Of a DNA stretch of 17,656 nucleotides, positions 1-6,027 are shown piece by piece. The DNA lies in contig JAAZME010000244.1 in assembly GCA_012798975.1 (NCBI GenBank), positions 1 through 17,656 of the forward strand, in the 5' to 3' direction. Under the pieces are notes generated by a model that searched no databases, was not told the DNA's origin, and was given only the letters and a program-made list of their open reading frames with translations. How positions within the stretch are numbered: the first letter of the stretch is position 1; the number at the start of each line of letters is the position of its first letter. Source of the DNA: Gallicola sp. (lineage in GTDB: Bacteria; Bacillota; Clostridia; Tissierellales; Peptoniphilaceae). Both the position numbers and the translations under genes were made by a program.

Positions 1-108
1 TCCGAAACTCTCTTAAAAGCAGGAGCAAAGACCGTAGACTGTCTAGTGATCGCCTCTGAAAAAAGAGAAGAGAAAGGATATTGGGTTCGGCATGAAGAAG
101 AGATTTAA
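1..108 (+). CDS. C-terminal end of a ComF-like phosphoribosyltransferase (partial)
   Basis: The window opens inside a reading frame whose last 35 residues end in TAA at 106-108. The tail contains LLKAGAKTVDCLVIAS, which resembles the usual end of ComF/ComFC proteins (a helix, then AGA-x-x-V-x-x-L-x-x-A). ComFC is a PRTase-fold protein needed for DNA uptake in competent bacteria and is widespread in non-competent ones too. The catalytic PRPP-binding loop lies upstream of the window, so the assignment rests on this tail and on context: comFC commonly sits just upstream of hpf and secA in Firmicutes, and both occur here. Another PRTase-like protein is possible. Confidence 0.6.
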   Translation, partial: SETLLKAGAKTVDCLVIASEKREEKGYWVRHEEEI

Positions 109-151
109 AAGAACTGTGGAGTGTGATAGAGGGAAGAGGGGAGTTATGGAT

Positions 152-182
152 AAAAACGAGACGAACGCTCGTTTTCTTCTTA
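152..182 (+). terminator. Rho-independent terminator after the comF-like gene
   Basis: An 8-bp perfect stem AAAACGAG (153-160) pairs with CTCGTTTT (168-175) around a 7-nt loop, followed by a pyrimidine run (TTTTCTTCTT). It lies 44 nt past the stop codon at 106-108 and faces the + strand. Confidence 0.6.
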
Positions 183-244
183 GATAATAGCGCCCGCCAC
201 GTTATTATTTATTCTTATTTTTAATTCAATTTATTTTCTTTAAT

Positions 245-269
245 CAAAAAAAGAGAGCTTTGCTCTCTT
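245..269 (-). terminator. Rho-independent terminator for the yihY gene
   Basis: AAGAGAGC (251-258) pairs perfectly with GCTCTCTT (262-269) around a 3-nt loop. Read on the minus strand, the stem is followed by a T-run (complement of the A-run at 245-250). It lies about 140 bp past the yihY stop codon and is the clearest minus-strand terminator there. Confidence 0.75.
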
Positions 270-275
270 AAGACT

Positions 276-315
276 AAGACAAACTCAGGAGTAAGAGTTG
301 AGTTTGTCTTTTTGA
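276..315 (+). terminator. Strong hairpin with T-run, convergent to the yihY terminator
   Basis: A 12-bp perfect stem, AAGACAAACTCA (276-287) with TGAGTTTGTCTT (299-310), has an 11-nt loop and runs straight into TTTGATTT on the + strand. Together with the hairpin at 251-269 it forms a back-to-back terminator pair between convergent genes. It may be a backup + strand terminator for comF, or part of the repeat element. Confidence 0.6.
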
Positions 316-406
316 TTTAATATTTTTTATATTATGAAGAAAAATGAATTTTTTTTCGTTTTTTTCCTCAACTTCACACTCCCCTCTCCCATGCTCCACA
401 CTTACT

Positions 407-1303
407 TTAATAGTACTGTACCGCTCCGGGGATTCGGTCTTTTTGTATCGGAAGTTTTTTAACGATACAGCGGTCGTATAATGCGACAAATTCCGAAGTA
501 AATAAAAGAGCGAGGCTGGAAAGGTTCAGCCAGATGAACAGTGCCATGATACCGACCAAGGGCCCGTAAGTAACGCTCATATTGCTGATATTCGATACAT
601 AGAAAGAGTATGCCAAGCTGATGATCATCCATCCGATCGTAGCCATAACTCCGCCGATGACTGCAGATTTTGTAGCAATCCTTTCTTCTTTTTCAAAATC
701 CGGACCTCTTTTAAATAGAAAAGAGAATCCTAAGATCATGCCTGCGATAGGAATTGCGAAACGAATAGCATTAAATAGAAGCCGTGCTGGAGAATCCAAT
801 GTAAAGCTAAATAAGGATTCTATACTTTTAAGAATGACATCCCCGAAAACAAGGCTTGCCAGTACTGCAAAGATCAGTAAAAGCAGAAGAAATGTGAATA
901 AAAGGCTTTTTAGCTGAACTCGGATAAAACTTTTGTCGTTCTCTACCCCGAAGGCGATATTCATAGCACGGATAATAGAGTTGACTCCCTTAGAGGAAGA
1001 CCAGAAAGCAACGATTACACTCACAGAGATGATACCCGCACTGTTAGAGTTGATTATGCTGTAGATAATCGGTTCGATAGCGTTTACTGTTTCTTCCGGC
1101 AGAACAGATAAAAAGGATAGAATTTTATCGATATGATCTGCGGCAAACATCGTAAGGAGATTAAAGACAACTACGATAAAAGGGAAAAGGGCCAATATTA
1201 GAAAATAAGCTGACTGAGCACTCAAGTCGGTCATGCGGTGCTGCTGAATATTTTCTAACAGGAATTGTGCATAGGTTTTCAGTTTTTCTTTTTTTATAGC
1301 CAT
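407..1303 (-). CDS. YihY/virulence factor BrkB family inner-membrane protein
   Basis: A 298-residue protein with a short Lys-rich cytoplasmic N-terminus (MAIKKEKLK) and about six hydrophobic helices, the normal size and layout of the YihY/BrkB (UPF0761) family. Family-typical segments are visible: SAQSAYFLILALFPF near residues 28-42, AFWSSSKGVNSIIRAMN near 100-116, and the C-terminal helix pair VTYGPLVGIMALFIWLN...LALLFTSEF. The biochemical role of the family is unsettled; it was once proposed to be RNase BN, which proved wrong. The start at 1303 is supported by AGAGGAC about 9 nt upstream on the minus strand. The gene stands alone, pointing against its neighbours, with its own likely promoter (1373-1400) and terminator (245-269). 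Confidence 0.88.
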   Translation of the reverse strand: MAIKKEKLKTYAQFLLENIQQHRMTDLSAQSAYFLILALFPFIVVVFNLLTMFAADHIDKILSFLSVLPEETVNAIEPIIYSIINSNSAGIISVSVIVAFWSSSKGVNSIIRAMNIAFGVENDKSFIRVQLKSLLFTFLLLLLIFAVLASLVFGDVILKSIESLFSFTLDSPARLLFNAIRFAIPIAGMILGFSFLFKRGPDFEKEERIATKSAVIGGVMATIGWMIISLAYSFYVSNISNMSVTYGPLVGIMALFIWLNLSSLALLFTSEFVALYDRCIVKKLPIQKDRIPGAVQYY

Positions 1304-1329
1304 AGAATAAGTCCTCTTCTTTATTATTT

Positions 1330-1347
1330 GGAAATAAAATTATTTCC
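1330..1347. promoter_or_regulatory. Perfect 8-bp inverted repeat in the yihY leader
   Basis: GGAAATAA (1330-1337) and TTATTTCC (1340-1347) form an exact palindrome separated by two bases. It lies between the predicted yihY promoter and its start codon, where a repressor operator would sit. No known regulator motif is recognised; it could be a chance AT-rich palindrome. Confidence 0.3.
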
Positions 1348-1372
1348 CGTGTTATTGTTATAGATCATTACT

Positions 1373-1400
1373 ATGATATCATTTTTAGACTTTTCTGCAA
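1373..1400 (-). promoter_or_regulatory. Probable SigA-type promoter of yihY
   Basis: Read on the minus strand: TTGCAG (complement of 1395-1400), a 16-bp spacer, then TATCAT (complement of 1373-1378) with a TGn extended -10. It lies about 70 bp upstream of the yihY start codon. Confidence 0.5.
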
Positions 1401-1546
1401 AGATTACAAAGAAATCAATAATTATTATAAAAATTGTGTAAGAATTATGGATCTAAAATAGATAAATAATTAAAATTATGTAAACAAAATGTTATCCCAC
1501 AAGTTATAAACAATAAAATTAAAGAAGAATCAGTTTACCCACAAGG

Positions 1547-1590
1547 TTATCCACATTATCCACAAAGACTTATCCTCTTATTGTGGATAA
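1547..1590. promoter_or_regulatory. Cluster of three perfect DnaA boxes
   Basis: Two abutting copies of TTATCCACA (1547-1555 and 1556-1564) are followed by one inverted copy, TGTGGATAA (1582-1590). All match the DnaA 9-mer TTATCCACA exactly. Near-matches flank them: TTATCCCACA at 1492-1501 and TTTACCCACA at 1534-1543. The surrounding 1304-1760 region is very AT-rich. Three perfect boxes in 44 bp is far above chance. The role could be DnaA titration, DnaA control of hpf or yihY, or an origin element. dnaA, dnaN and rpmH are not in the window, so I do not call it oriC. Confidence 0.7.
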
Positions 1591-1676
1591 GTACATATGT
1601 TTATATCTTATGTTTCTGTGATAAATATACATTTAGAAAATAGAATAGAAGAAATTAACATATAAAATATGAATAA

Positions 1677-1706
1677 TTGATATTATTTTCAAAATTCGGG
1701 TATATC
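1677..1706 (+). promoter_or_regulatory. Possible hpf promoter
   Basis: TTGATA (1677-1682), an 18-bp spacer and TATATC (1701-1706) lie 73 bp upstream of the hpf start. The match is moderate and the region is so AT-rich that other placements are possible. No SigB- or SigH-type sequence was recognised. Confidence 0.3.
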
Positions 1707-1778
1707 TATATCAACAAAGCAAAAGTTTTGTAAAATAAAAAAGTTTAATCAGACGATTAGATGGTTAGGAGGCAATGT

Positions 1779-2312
1779 ATGAAATTAAATTATACCGGTA
1801 AAAACTACGATATCAGCAACACATTGAAGGAAGTAGCTGAAAAGAAAATTGGAAGGTTGGATAAGTATTTTAAAGACGATGTGGAGGGACGAGTAACCTT
1901 CAGCAGTCAGAAAAATCTTCGTATCGTAGAGGTGACCATCTTCTTGCCAGGTGTAGTTTTAAGAGCAGAGGAAGCATGCGATGAGATGTACACATCTATA
2001 GACCGTTGTGTAGATGCTCTTGAACGACAAGTTAGAAAATATAAAACACGTTTGCAAAAACGTAATAATACAGGAGAAACGATCCGATTCGAAAATATTG
2101 AATATGAAGAGCCGGAAACTCCAGAAGAAGGACCGGAAATCGTAAGAGTAAAAAGATTTGGCTTAAAACCAATGAGTCCGGAAGAAGCGGTATTGCAGAT
2201 GGATTTATTAGGTCATAATTTCTTTGTGTTTTTAGACGGCGAGACAAACGAAGTCCAAGTTGTCTATAAAAGAAAAGATGGAAATTACGGCCTGATCGAA
2301 CCGGAAGTATAA
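1779..2312 (+). CDS. hpf: Long-form ribosome hibernation promoting factor
   Basis: A 177-residue long HPF. It binds the 30S mRNA/tRNA channel and drives 70S dimerisation (100S ribosomes) in stationary phase or stress. The N-terminal S30AE domain (about residues 1-100) starts MKLNYTGKNYDIS and carries the basic helix KYKTRLQKR. The C-terminal dimerisation domain (about 118-177) contains IVRVKRFGLKPMSPEEAVLQM and ends in the family-typical YKRKDGNYGLIEP. The start chosen is ATG 1779 because AGGAGG at 1767-1772 sits 6 nt before it; an in-frame ATG at 1761 would lie upstream of that ribosome site. Many Firmicutes have comFC upstream and secA downstream; here secA is more than 10 kb away. Confidence 0.93.
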   Translation: MKLNYTGKNYDISNTLKEVAEKKIGRLDKYFKDDVEGRVTFSSQKNLRIVEVTIFLPGVVLRAEEACDEMYTSIDRCVDALERQVRKYKTRLQKRNNTGETIRFENIEYEEPETPEEGPEIVRVKRFGLKPMSPEEAVLQMDLLGHNFFVFLDGETNEVQVVYKRKDGNYGLIEPEV

Positions 2313-2320
2313 ATAAGGCA

Positions 2321-2355
2321 GAAAGAGTCAACAATTGTTGATTCTTTCTTTTTTT
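2321..2355 (+). terminator. Terminator after hpf
   Basis: GAAAGAGTCAACAA (2321-2334) is complementary to TTGTTGATTCTTTC (2335-2348) with one G-U pair, and runs into TTTTTTT. It lies 9 nt past the hpf stop. The next gene starts only about 17 nt after the T-run with no clear promoter between, so the downstream genes probably depend on partial read-through. Confidence 0.75.
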
Positions 2356-2371
2356 AAAAGGAGTGGCCTGA

Positions 2372-2656
2372 ATGAATATAGAAATCACGAAAAAAGCTGT
2401 GAACTTTCTAGAAAATACAGGGGAAAAAGAGATTATCATTTATATGCTGGCAGTATTCTGCTGAGGACCTACGAAATTTGAACCGCGAGTATCGATGGTG
2501 AAAAAAGAAGTGGATAAAGAACGATTCGATTGGAAAGTCCTTGAAGGAATCAAAATATATTATGATAAGAGATTTCAAAAAAAACGGGAGAGATACAAGA
2601 TAGATTATTCTCCTTCCTTAAACAATATTGTAGTAGAAGAAATATGGAGAAGATAA
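2372..2656 (+). CDS. Small CU-motif selenoprotein (HesB-like or CC/Se-motif family), UGA read as Sec
   Basis: An ATG at 2372 opens a 94-codon frame that is continuous to TAA 2654-2656 except for one TGA at 2462-2464 (codon 31). The codons around it read F-C-U-G-P. A Cys-Sec (or Cys-Cys) pair followed by Gly-Pro, after a short helix and strand (VNFLENTG, IIIYMLAVF), resembles the small HesB/IscA-like or 'CC/Se motif' (seleno)proteins of Clostridia. The downstream part stays protein-like (basic, ending VVEEIWRR). AAAGGAG at 2357-2363 supplies the ribosome site with 8-nt spacing. The stop overlaps the AAGGAG site of deoD, so the two are coupled. The alternative is a pseudogene with a nonsense mutation, but a UGA placed exactly after Cys in a redox motif, with a possible SECIS hairpin following, favours Sec. 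Function unknown; thiol/selenol redox or metal handling is likely. Confidence 0.72.
2465..2499 (+). promoter_or_regulatory. Candidate bacterial SECIS hairpin
   Basis: Directly after the UGA an imperfect hairpin can be drawn. ACC (2467-2469) pairs with GGU (2497-2499) and CGA (2472-2474) with UCG (2492-2494). The upper part AUUU (2476-2479) pairs with GAGU/GUAU bases 2487-2490 using two G-U pairs. The apical loop begins with G2480, 16 nt past the UGA, within the spacing reported for bacterial SECIS elements. The stem has three internal mismatches, so it is only a candidate. Confidence 0.4.
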
Positions 2657-2665
2657 GGAGCGATT

Positions 2666-3367
2666 ATGGCGACACCTCATATAGAAGCAAAAAAAGGCGA
2701 AATAGCGGAAACGATCCTTTTGCCGGGAGACCCTCTTCGGGCAAAATTCATGGCTTATAATTATTTAGAAAATGTGACCCAGTTTAATGCGACAAGAAAT
2801 ATGTACGGATTTACAGGAGAATATAAAGGCAAAAGAATCTCCATCATGGGGACAGGGATGGGCATTCCTTCCATGGGCATCTATGCTTATGAGCTGATTC
2901 ATGAGTATGGAGTAAAAAATCTGATCCGAGTAGGTTCTGCAGGGGCCTACAGCAAAGATCTTAATCTATACGATATTGTAATAGCGATGGGATCTTCTTC
3001 AGATTCAAATTTTGCCCATCAGTTTCACCTGGAAGGAAATCTATCGGCGACAGCTTCATGGGAACTGTTGTCGAAAGCTGTAAAAACTGCAGAAGAAAAG
3101 AATATTCCAGTAACAGTGGGGGATGTATTCAGTTCGGATGTTTTTTATAATTCAAACGCCGATGCTTGGAAAAGCTGGGAAAAAATGGGGATCCTTGCTG
3201 TGGAAATGGAAAGCTATGGGCTGTATTTGACTGCAAAGGCTGCAGGAGCCAATGCTTTGACAATACTTACCATATCCGACTCTTTCCATCTAGAAACGAA
3301 AACTACAGCAAAAGAAAGAGAAACATCCTTTACAAAAATGATGGAAATCGCACTGGAGCTGGGGTAG
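2666..3367 (+). CDS. deoD: Purine-nucleoside phosphorylase, DeoD (hexameric) type
   Basis: A 233-residue cytoplasmic enzyme that phosphorolyses purine (deoxy)nucleosides to the base and (deoxy)ribose-1-phosphate. The family signature [16 protein letters not shown] is at residues 62-77. Phosphate and nucleoside residues match the E. coli DeoD pattern: H5, R25, R44, R88, S91, the VEMES glutamates (180/182) and catalytic D205 in SDSF. Length is normal. AAGGAG at 2655-2660, overlapping the selenoprotein stop, serves ATG 2666. deoC follows 8 nt after the stop, so both belong to a deoxynucleoside salvage operon, with the selenoprotein gene as its first member. Confidence 0.95.
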   Translation: MATPHIEAKKGEIAETILLPGDPLRAKFMAYNYLENVTQFNATRNMYGFTGEYKGKRISIMGTGMGIPSMGIYAYELIHEYGVKNLIRVGSAGAYSKDLNLYDIVIAMGSSSDSNFAHQFHLEGNLSATASWELLSKAVKTAEEKNIPVTVGDVFSSDVFYNSNADAWKSWEKMGILAVEMESYGLYLTAKAAGANALTILTISDSFHLETKTTAKERETSFTKMMEIALELG

Positions 3368-3375
3368 AAGAAAAG

Positions 3376-4020
3376 ATGGAACTGAATAAATATATCGACC
3401 ATACTTTATTAAAGCCGGAAACGACGAAGAAAGATATTTTCAAAATATGTTTAGAAGCTAAAAAATACAACTTTGCATCTGTATGTGTAAACAGCTCTTT
3501 TGCAAAAATTGTTCATGAGTTGTTAGAAGATACAGGGATTAAAACCTGTGTCGTGGTGGGATTTCCTTTGGGAGCCATGAGTCGGAAAGCAAAAGTTTAT
3601 GAAGCAAAGGTTGCAGTAGAGGATGGGGCCGATGAAATTGATATGGTGATCAATATCGGTCTTCTCCTAAATGGAAAATCTGAAGAAGTTTATGAAGAAA
3701 TTAAAGAAATAAAGGAAGTCTGCGGAGATCGTGTTTTAAAGGTGATCCTAGAAACCTGTCTTTTAGAAGATCTTCAAATAATAGAAGCCTGTCAGCTTGC
3801 AGAAAAAGCCGGAGCTGATTTTGTAAAAACTTCTACGGGTTTCAGCGAAGAAGGGGCAACTTTGGCGGATGTGAGACTTATGCGCCATACGGCAGGAGAT
3901 CGTATGGGCGTGAAAGCAAGCGGCGGTATCAGGACAAGGGAAGACGCCTTAGCGATGATTGAAGCTGGAGCCGATAGAATCGGAGCCTCCAGAAGTGTTG
4001 AAATCGTTTTAGGAGAATAA
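3376..4020 (+). CDS. deoC: Deoxyribose-phosphate aldolase
   Basis: A 214-residue class I aldolase that splits 2-deoxyribose-5-phosphate into glyceraldehyde-3-phosphate and acetaldehyde, the step that follows DeoD and phosphopentomutase in nucleoside breakdown. The Schiff-base lysine is K151 in FVKTSTGF. The second lysine is K180 in [10 protein letters not shown] and the acidic partner D89 is in DEIDM. All catalytic residues are kept. The start at ATG 3376 gives the canonical N-terminus ([15 protein letters not shown]); longer in-frame versions run into deoD and are not credible. The ribosome site is weak (AGAAGAAAAG), consistent with translational coupling to deoD. No phosphopentomutase (deoB) is in the window. 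Confidence 0.95.
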   Translation: MELNKYIDHTLLKPETTKKDIFKICLEAKKYNFASVCVNSSFAKIVHELLEDTGIKTCVVVGFPLGAMSRKAKVYEAKVAVEDGADEIDMVINIGLLLNGKSEEVYEEIKEIKEVCGDRVLKVILETCLLEDLQIIEACQLAEKAGADFVKTSTGFSEEGATLADVRLMRHTAGDRMGVKASGGIRTREDALAMIEAGADRIGASRSVEIVLGE

Positions 4021-4045
4021 ACCGTTAAAATTGATGTTTTGAACC

Positions 4046-4073
4046 TTAACAAACATTACTATTATGTTATAAT
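4046..4073 (+). promoter_or_regulatory. Promoter of the aspartokinase gene
   Basis: TTAACA (4046-4051), a 16-bp spacer and a perfect TATAAT (4068-4073) with a TGn extended -10. The expected start site leaves a leader of only about 30 nt, too short for a lysine riboswitch or T-box. Confidence 0.7.
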
Positions 4074-4112
4074 AGCCCTAGAGTATATTACTACGAAGGG
4101 GAGTCGTTTTTA

Positions 4113-5447
4113 ATGGAAAAACCTATTGTCGCCAAATTCGGCGGCTCAAGTCTTGCGAACAGCGAGCAGTTTAAAAAAGTAAAAAAGATTATCGAAGAAA
4201 ATCCAAACAGACGTTTTGTAGTACCTTCTGCACCTGGAAAGTCAAATCCTGAAGATACAAAGGTAACGGACCTGCTTTATTTGTTATGGGATTTATATAC
4301 GCATAATCAAGATTATTCAAAAGTTTTAGAAAACATTGCGAATAAGTATGAAGATATTGCAAAAGGTGTAGGATTAGATTTCGATATAACAGAACATATT
4401 GAGTTGATAATGAAAGAAATCGATGCGGGGGCATCTGTAGAATATGTGGTGAGCCGGGGAGAATATTTAAACGGAATTCTTCTTTCTCAGTACTTAGGAT
4501 ACGAATTTGTCGACCCTGCAGATTTTATTGTGTTCAACACAAGAGGACAGTTGGATGAAGAGCTTACTTATTCTTTAACCAGCAAAAGATTAGCAAAATT
4601 GGAAAATGCGGTAATACCAGGATTTTACGGATCTTTGCCGAATGGAAAGACGATGACTTTCTCAAGGGGAGGATCGGATCTGACAGGAGCTATTATTGCG
4701 CGAGGAGCCGATGCTCAGATCTATGAAAACTGGACAGATGTATCCGGTTTCTTAATAGCAGATCCTAGGATTATCAAAAATCCTCAAGGGATTTCAAGAA
4801 TCACCTATAAAGAGCTGAGAGAACTTTCTTATATGGGCGCTTCCATTCTTCATGATGAAGCAATTTTCCCGGTTGTATCAAAGGGAATACCGATTCATAT
4901 CAAGAATACGAATAAGCCGGAAGATGAAGGAACTGAAATCGTAGCAGACGGTACGCCATCTAAGGATCAGCCTAGAATTACAGGAATCGCAGGACGTAAA
5001 GACTTTACAGTGATCTATATCGAGAAAGTGAAGCTGAATCAAGATAAAAGCTTCCATAGAAAGCTTATGAGTATTTTAGAATCCAACGATATTTACTTAG
5101 AGCATATGCCCTCATCTATCGATTCGATTTCGCTTTTAATAAACGACGACGATTCGAAACCGTTAATCAACGACATTGTTTCTGAAATCAAAGCAGTCTG
5201 CAAACCGGACTCTATCGGCTATACTAAGAATATATCCTTAATAGCCGTAGTAGGTCATGGAATGCGCTATGCCTCCGGTACAGCGGCGACGCTTTTCTCT
5301 GCCTTAGCAGACTCTGATATTAACGTACGAGTGATCGTTCAGGGATCCAGCGAGTTAAGTATCATTGTCGGGGTAGAAGATCGTGATTATGAAAAAGCCA
5401 TCAGTGCAATCTACGACCATTTTATTACAAGAACGAAAAAAGAATAA
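4113..5447 (+). CDS. lysC: Aspartate kinase (aspartokinase)
   Basis: A 444-residue enzyme that phosphorylates aspartate to 4-aspartyl phosphate, the entry to lysine, threonine, methionine and diaminopimelate synthesis. The kinase domain opens with the KFGGSS nucleotide-binding motif (residues 8-13). Mid-protein it has TFSRGGSDLTGAIIARG and the WTDVSGFLIADPR segment. The C-terminal third (about 300-444) has two ACT-like regulatory units, e.g. the segments around VKLNQDKSFHRKL and ISLIAVVGHGMRYASG, so allosteric feedback by an amino acid is expected. AAGGGGAG at 4096-4103 precedes ATG 4113. It is a single-gene unit between its own promoter (4046-4073) and terminator (5458-5498), with no other pathway gene adjacent. 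Confidence 0.93.
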   Translation: MEKPIVAKFGGSSLANSEQFKKVKKIIEENPNRRFVVPSAPGKSNPEDTKVTDLLYLLWDLYTHNQDYSKVLENIANKYEDIAKGVGLDFDITEHIELIMKEIDAGASVEYVVSRGEYLNGILLSQYLGYEFVDPADFIVFNTRGQLDEELTYSLTSKRLAKLENAVIPGFYGSLPNGKTMTFSRGGSDLTGAIIARGADAQIYENWTDVSGFLIADPRIIKNPQGISRITYKELRELSYMGASILHDEAIFPVVSKGIPIHIKNTNKPEDEGTEIVADGTPSKDQPRITGIAGRKDFTVIYIEKVKLNQDKSFHRKLMSILESNDIYLEHMPSSIDSISLLINDDDSKPLINDIVSEIKAVCKPDSIGYTKNISLIAVVGHGMRYASGTAATLFSALADSDINVRVIVQGSSELSIIVGVEDRDYEKAISAIYDHFITRTKKE

Positions 5448-5457
5448 TATCAGTTTT

Positions 5458-5498
5458 AAAAAAACATAAAGCGTTAAGGGAATGCTTTATGTTTTTTT
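5458..5498 (+). terminator. Terminator after the aspartokinase gene
   Basis: AAAAAAACATAAAGC (5458-5472) pairs perfectly with GCTTTATGTTTTTTT (5484-5498) around an 11-nt loop, with the T-run on the 3' side. The A-run on the 5' side means it can also stop transcription from the other direction. It begins 10 nt after the stop codon. Confidence 0.85.
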
Positions 5499-5605
5499 GT
5501 GATATAGGGATCAGTAGGGGTTAAAATACGTATATTGTATAGAGTATGCTTTGCTGTTAGAATAAAACTTAAAGAAGACAACCGAATTACATAAGAAGGC
5601 TTGCG

Positions 5606-5832
5606 ATGGATAGAAGATTAATAGAAAAGTATACAAAAGCGGCTGTACCTGTAATGGAGTTATAGCCTTGGAAAATGCGTTGATTTTCAAAGGAAGCTCA
5701 ATAAGCGGTATTATGTTTCTTTTGTTTTTAATCGTAATATTTGTAAATAGTCTTCTACAGGAAGATACAACACACAAAACTGTTTCTATCTTTACCGTCA
5801 TTGTAATAGGTGTTTTATATTTCTTGAAATAG
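5606..5832 (+). pseudogene. Frameshifted small two-helix membrane protein
   Basis: ATG 5606 reads MDRRLIEKYTKAAVPVMEL and stops at TAG (5663-5665). Another frame then carries GVIALENALIFKGSS, followed by two hydrophobic helices (SGIMFLLFLIVIFVN and VSIFTVIVIGVLYFLK), ending TAG 5830-5832. Adding one base near 5651-5657 would join them into a single 75-residue protein with a basic N-terminus and two membrane helices, which looks more natural than either part. An AAGAAGG-like ribosome site lies at 5593-5599. It is flanked by two terminators, as a monocistronic gene would be. Family not recognised. It may be a decayed gene or a single-base sequencing error. Confidence 0.45.
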
Positions 5833-5876
5833 AATCCTTTAAGAGATGTTTAACCCATGAAGTATCTAAAAGCTTA

Positions 5877-5910
5877 AAAAAACTCTTCGAGATATCGGGA
5901 AGAGTTTTTT
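5877..5910 (+). terminator. Terminator after the small frameshifted gene
   Basis: AAAAAACTCTTC (5877-5888) pairs perfectly with GAAGAGTTTTTT (5899-5910) around a 10-nt loop. It can act on both strands. Its presence 44 nt past 5832 supports a transcription unit having existed at 5606-5832. Confidence 0.85.
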
Positions 5911-5982
5911 GTTTATGAATTTCAAAGGGCAACGAGTTGCAAATAAATACATCTTGATAATAAATACACAAACCATTACTGT

Positions 5983-5991
5983 TGTGATAAT
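5983..5991 (+). promoter_or_regulatory. Probable extended -10 promoter of the rhodanese lipoprotein gene
   Basis: TGTGATAAT (5983-5991) is a TGn extended -10 hexamer 36 bp upstream of the start codon, just after a terminator that insulates upstream genes. No good -35 is seen at 16-18 bp; TTGATA at 5954-5959 is too far away. Confidence 0.4.
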
Positions 5992-6027
5992 ATAGGGATA
6001 AAGATTATAAGAAAGAAGGAGATTTAA

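Larger units (their letters stand above)
115..401. repeat. MITE-like element, copy 1 (inverted-repeat bounded)
   Basis: The stretch between the comF-like gene and yihY is bounded by related sequences in inverted orientation. The left end (115-149) reads TGTGGAGTGTG...AGAGGGGAGTTATGG. The right end (363-401), read on the minus strand, starts GTGTGGAG, contains GAGAGGGGAGT and ends AGTTGAGGA. No transposase frame is present. A related copy lies at 16526-16826 in inverted orientation. The two share a 15-bp exact match (135-149 with the complement of 16593-16607), the GTGTGGAG and AGTTGAGGA blocks, and a looser ~40-bp similarity next to them (about 330-373 here). The interior is AT-rich with three hairpins, listed separately. 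Target duplications are not obvious. Confidence 0.5.

Noticed and set aside
621..917. 98-residue plus-strand frame inside yihY
   Set aside because: Opposite-strand shadow of the yihY gene with no recognisable domain or start signal.
109..1760. A large raiA-type structured ncRNA near hpf
   Set aside because: The intergenic regions are AT-rich with only terminator-like hairpins and short palindromes; I see no extended conserved structure.
1304..1778. Chromosomal replication origin (oriC)
   Set aside because: DnaA boxes are present, but dnaA, dnaN, rpmH and other usual origin neighbours are absent. Only one short gene diverges here. Kept as a DnaA-box cluster only.
2032..2439. 135-residue minus-strand frame over the end of hpf
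   Set aside because: It is antisense to hpf, has no ribosome site, has a low-complexity composition and crosses the terminator.
4021..4112. Lysine riboswitch or T-box upstream of the aspartokinase gene
   Set aside because: The predicted promoter leaves only about 30 nt of leader and no conserved riboswitch fold is visible.
5929..5940. GCAACGAGTTGC palindrome, whose AACGAGTTGC also occurs at 16693-16702
   Set aside because: A 10-base match between two AT-rich intergenic regions with no wider similarity; not enough to call a repeat or operator.
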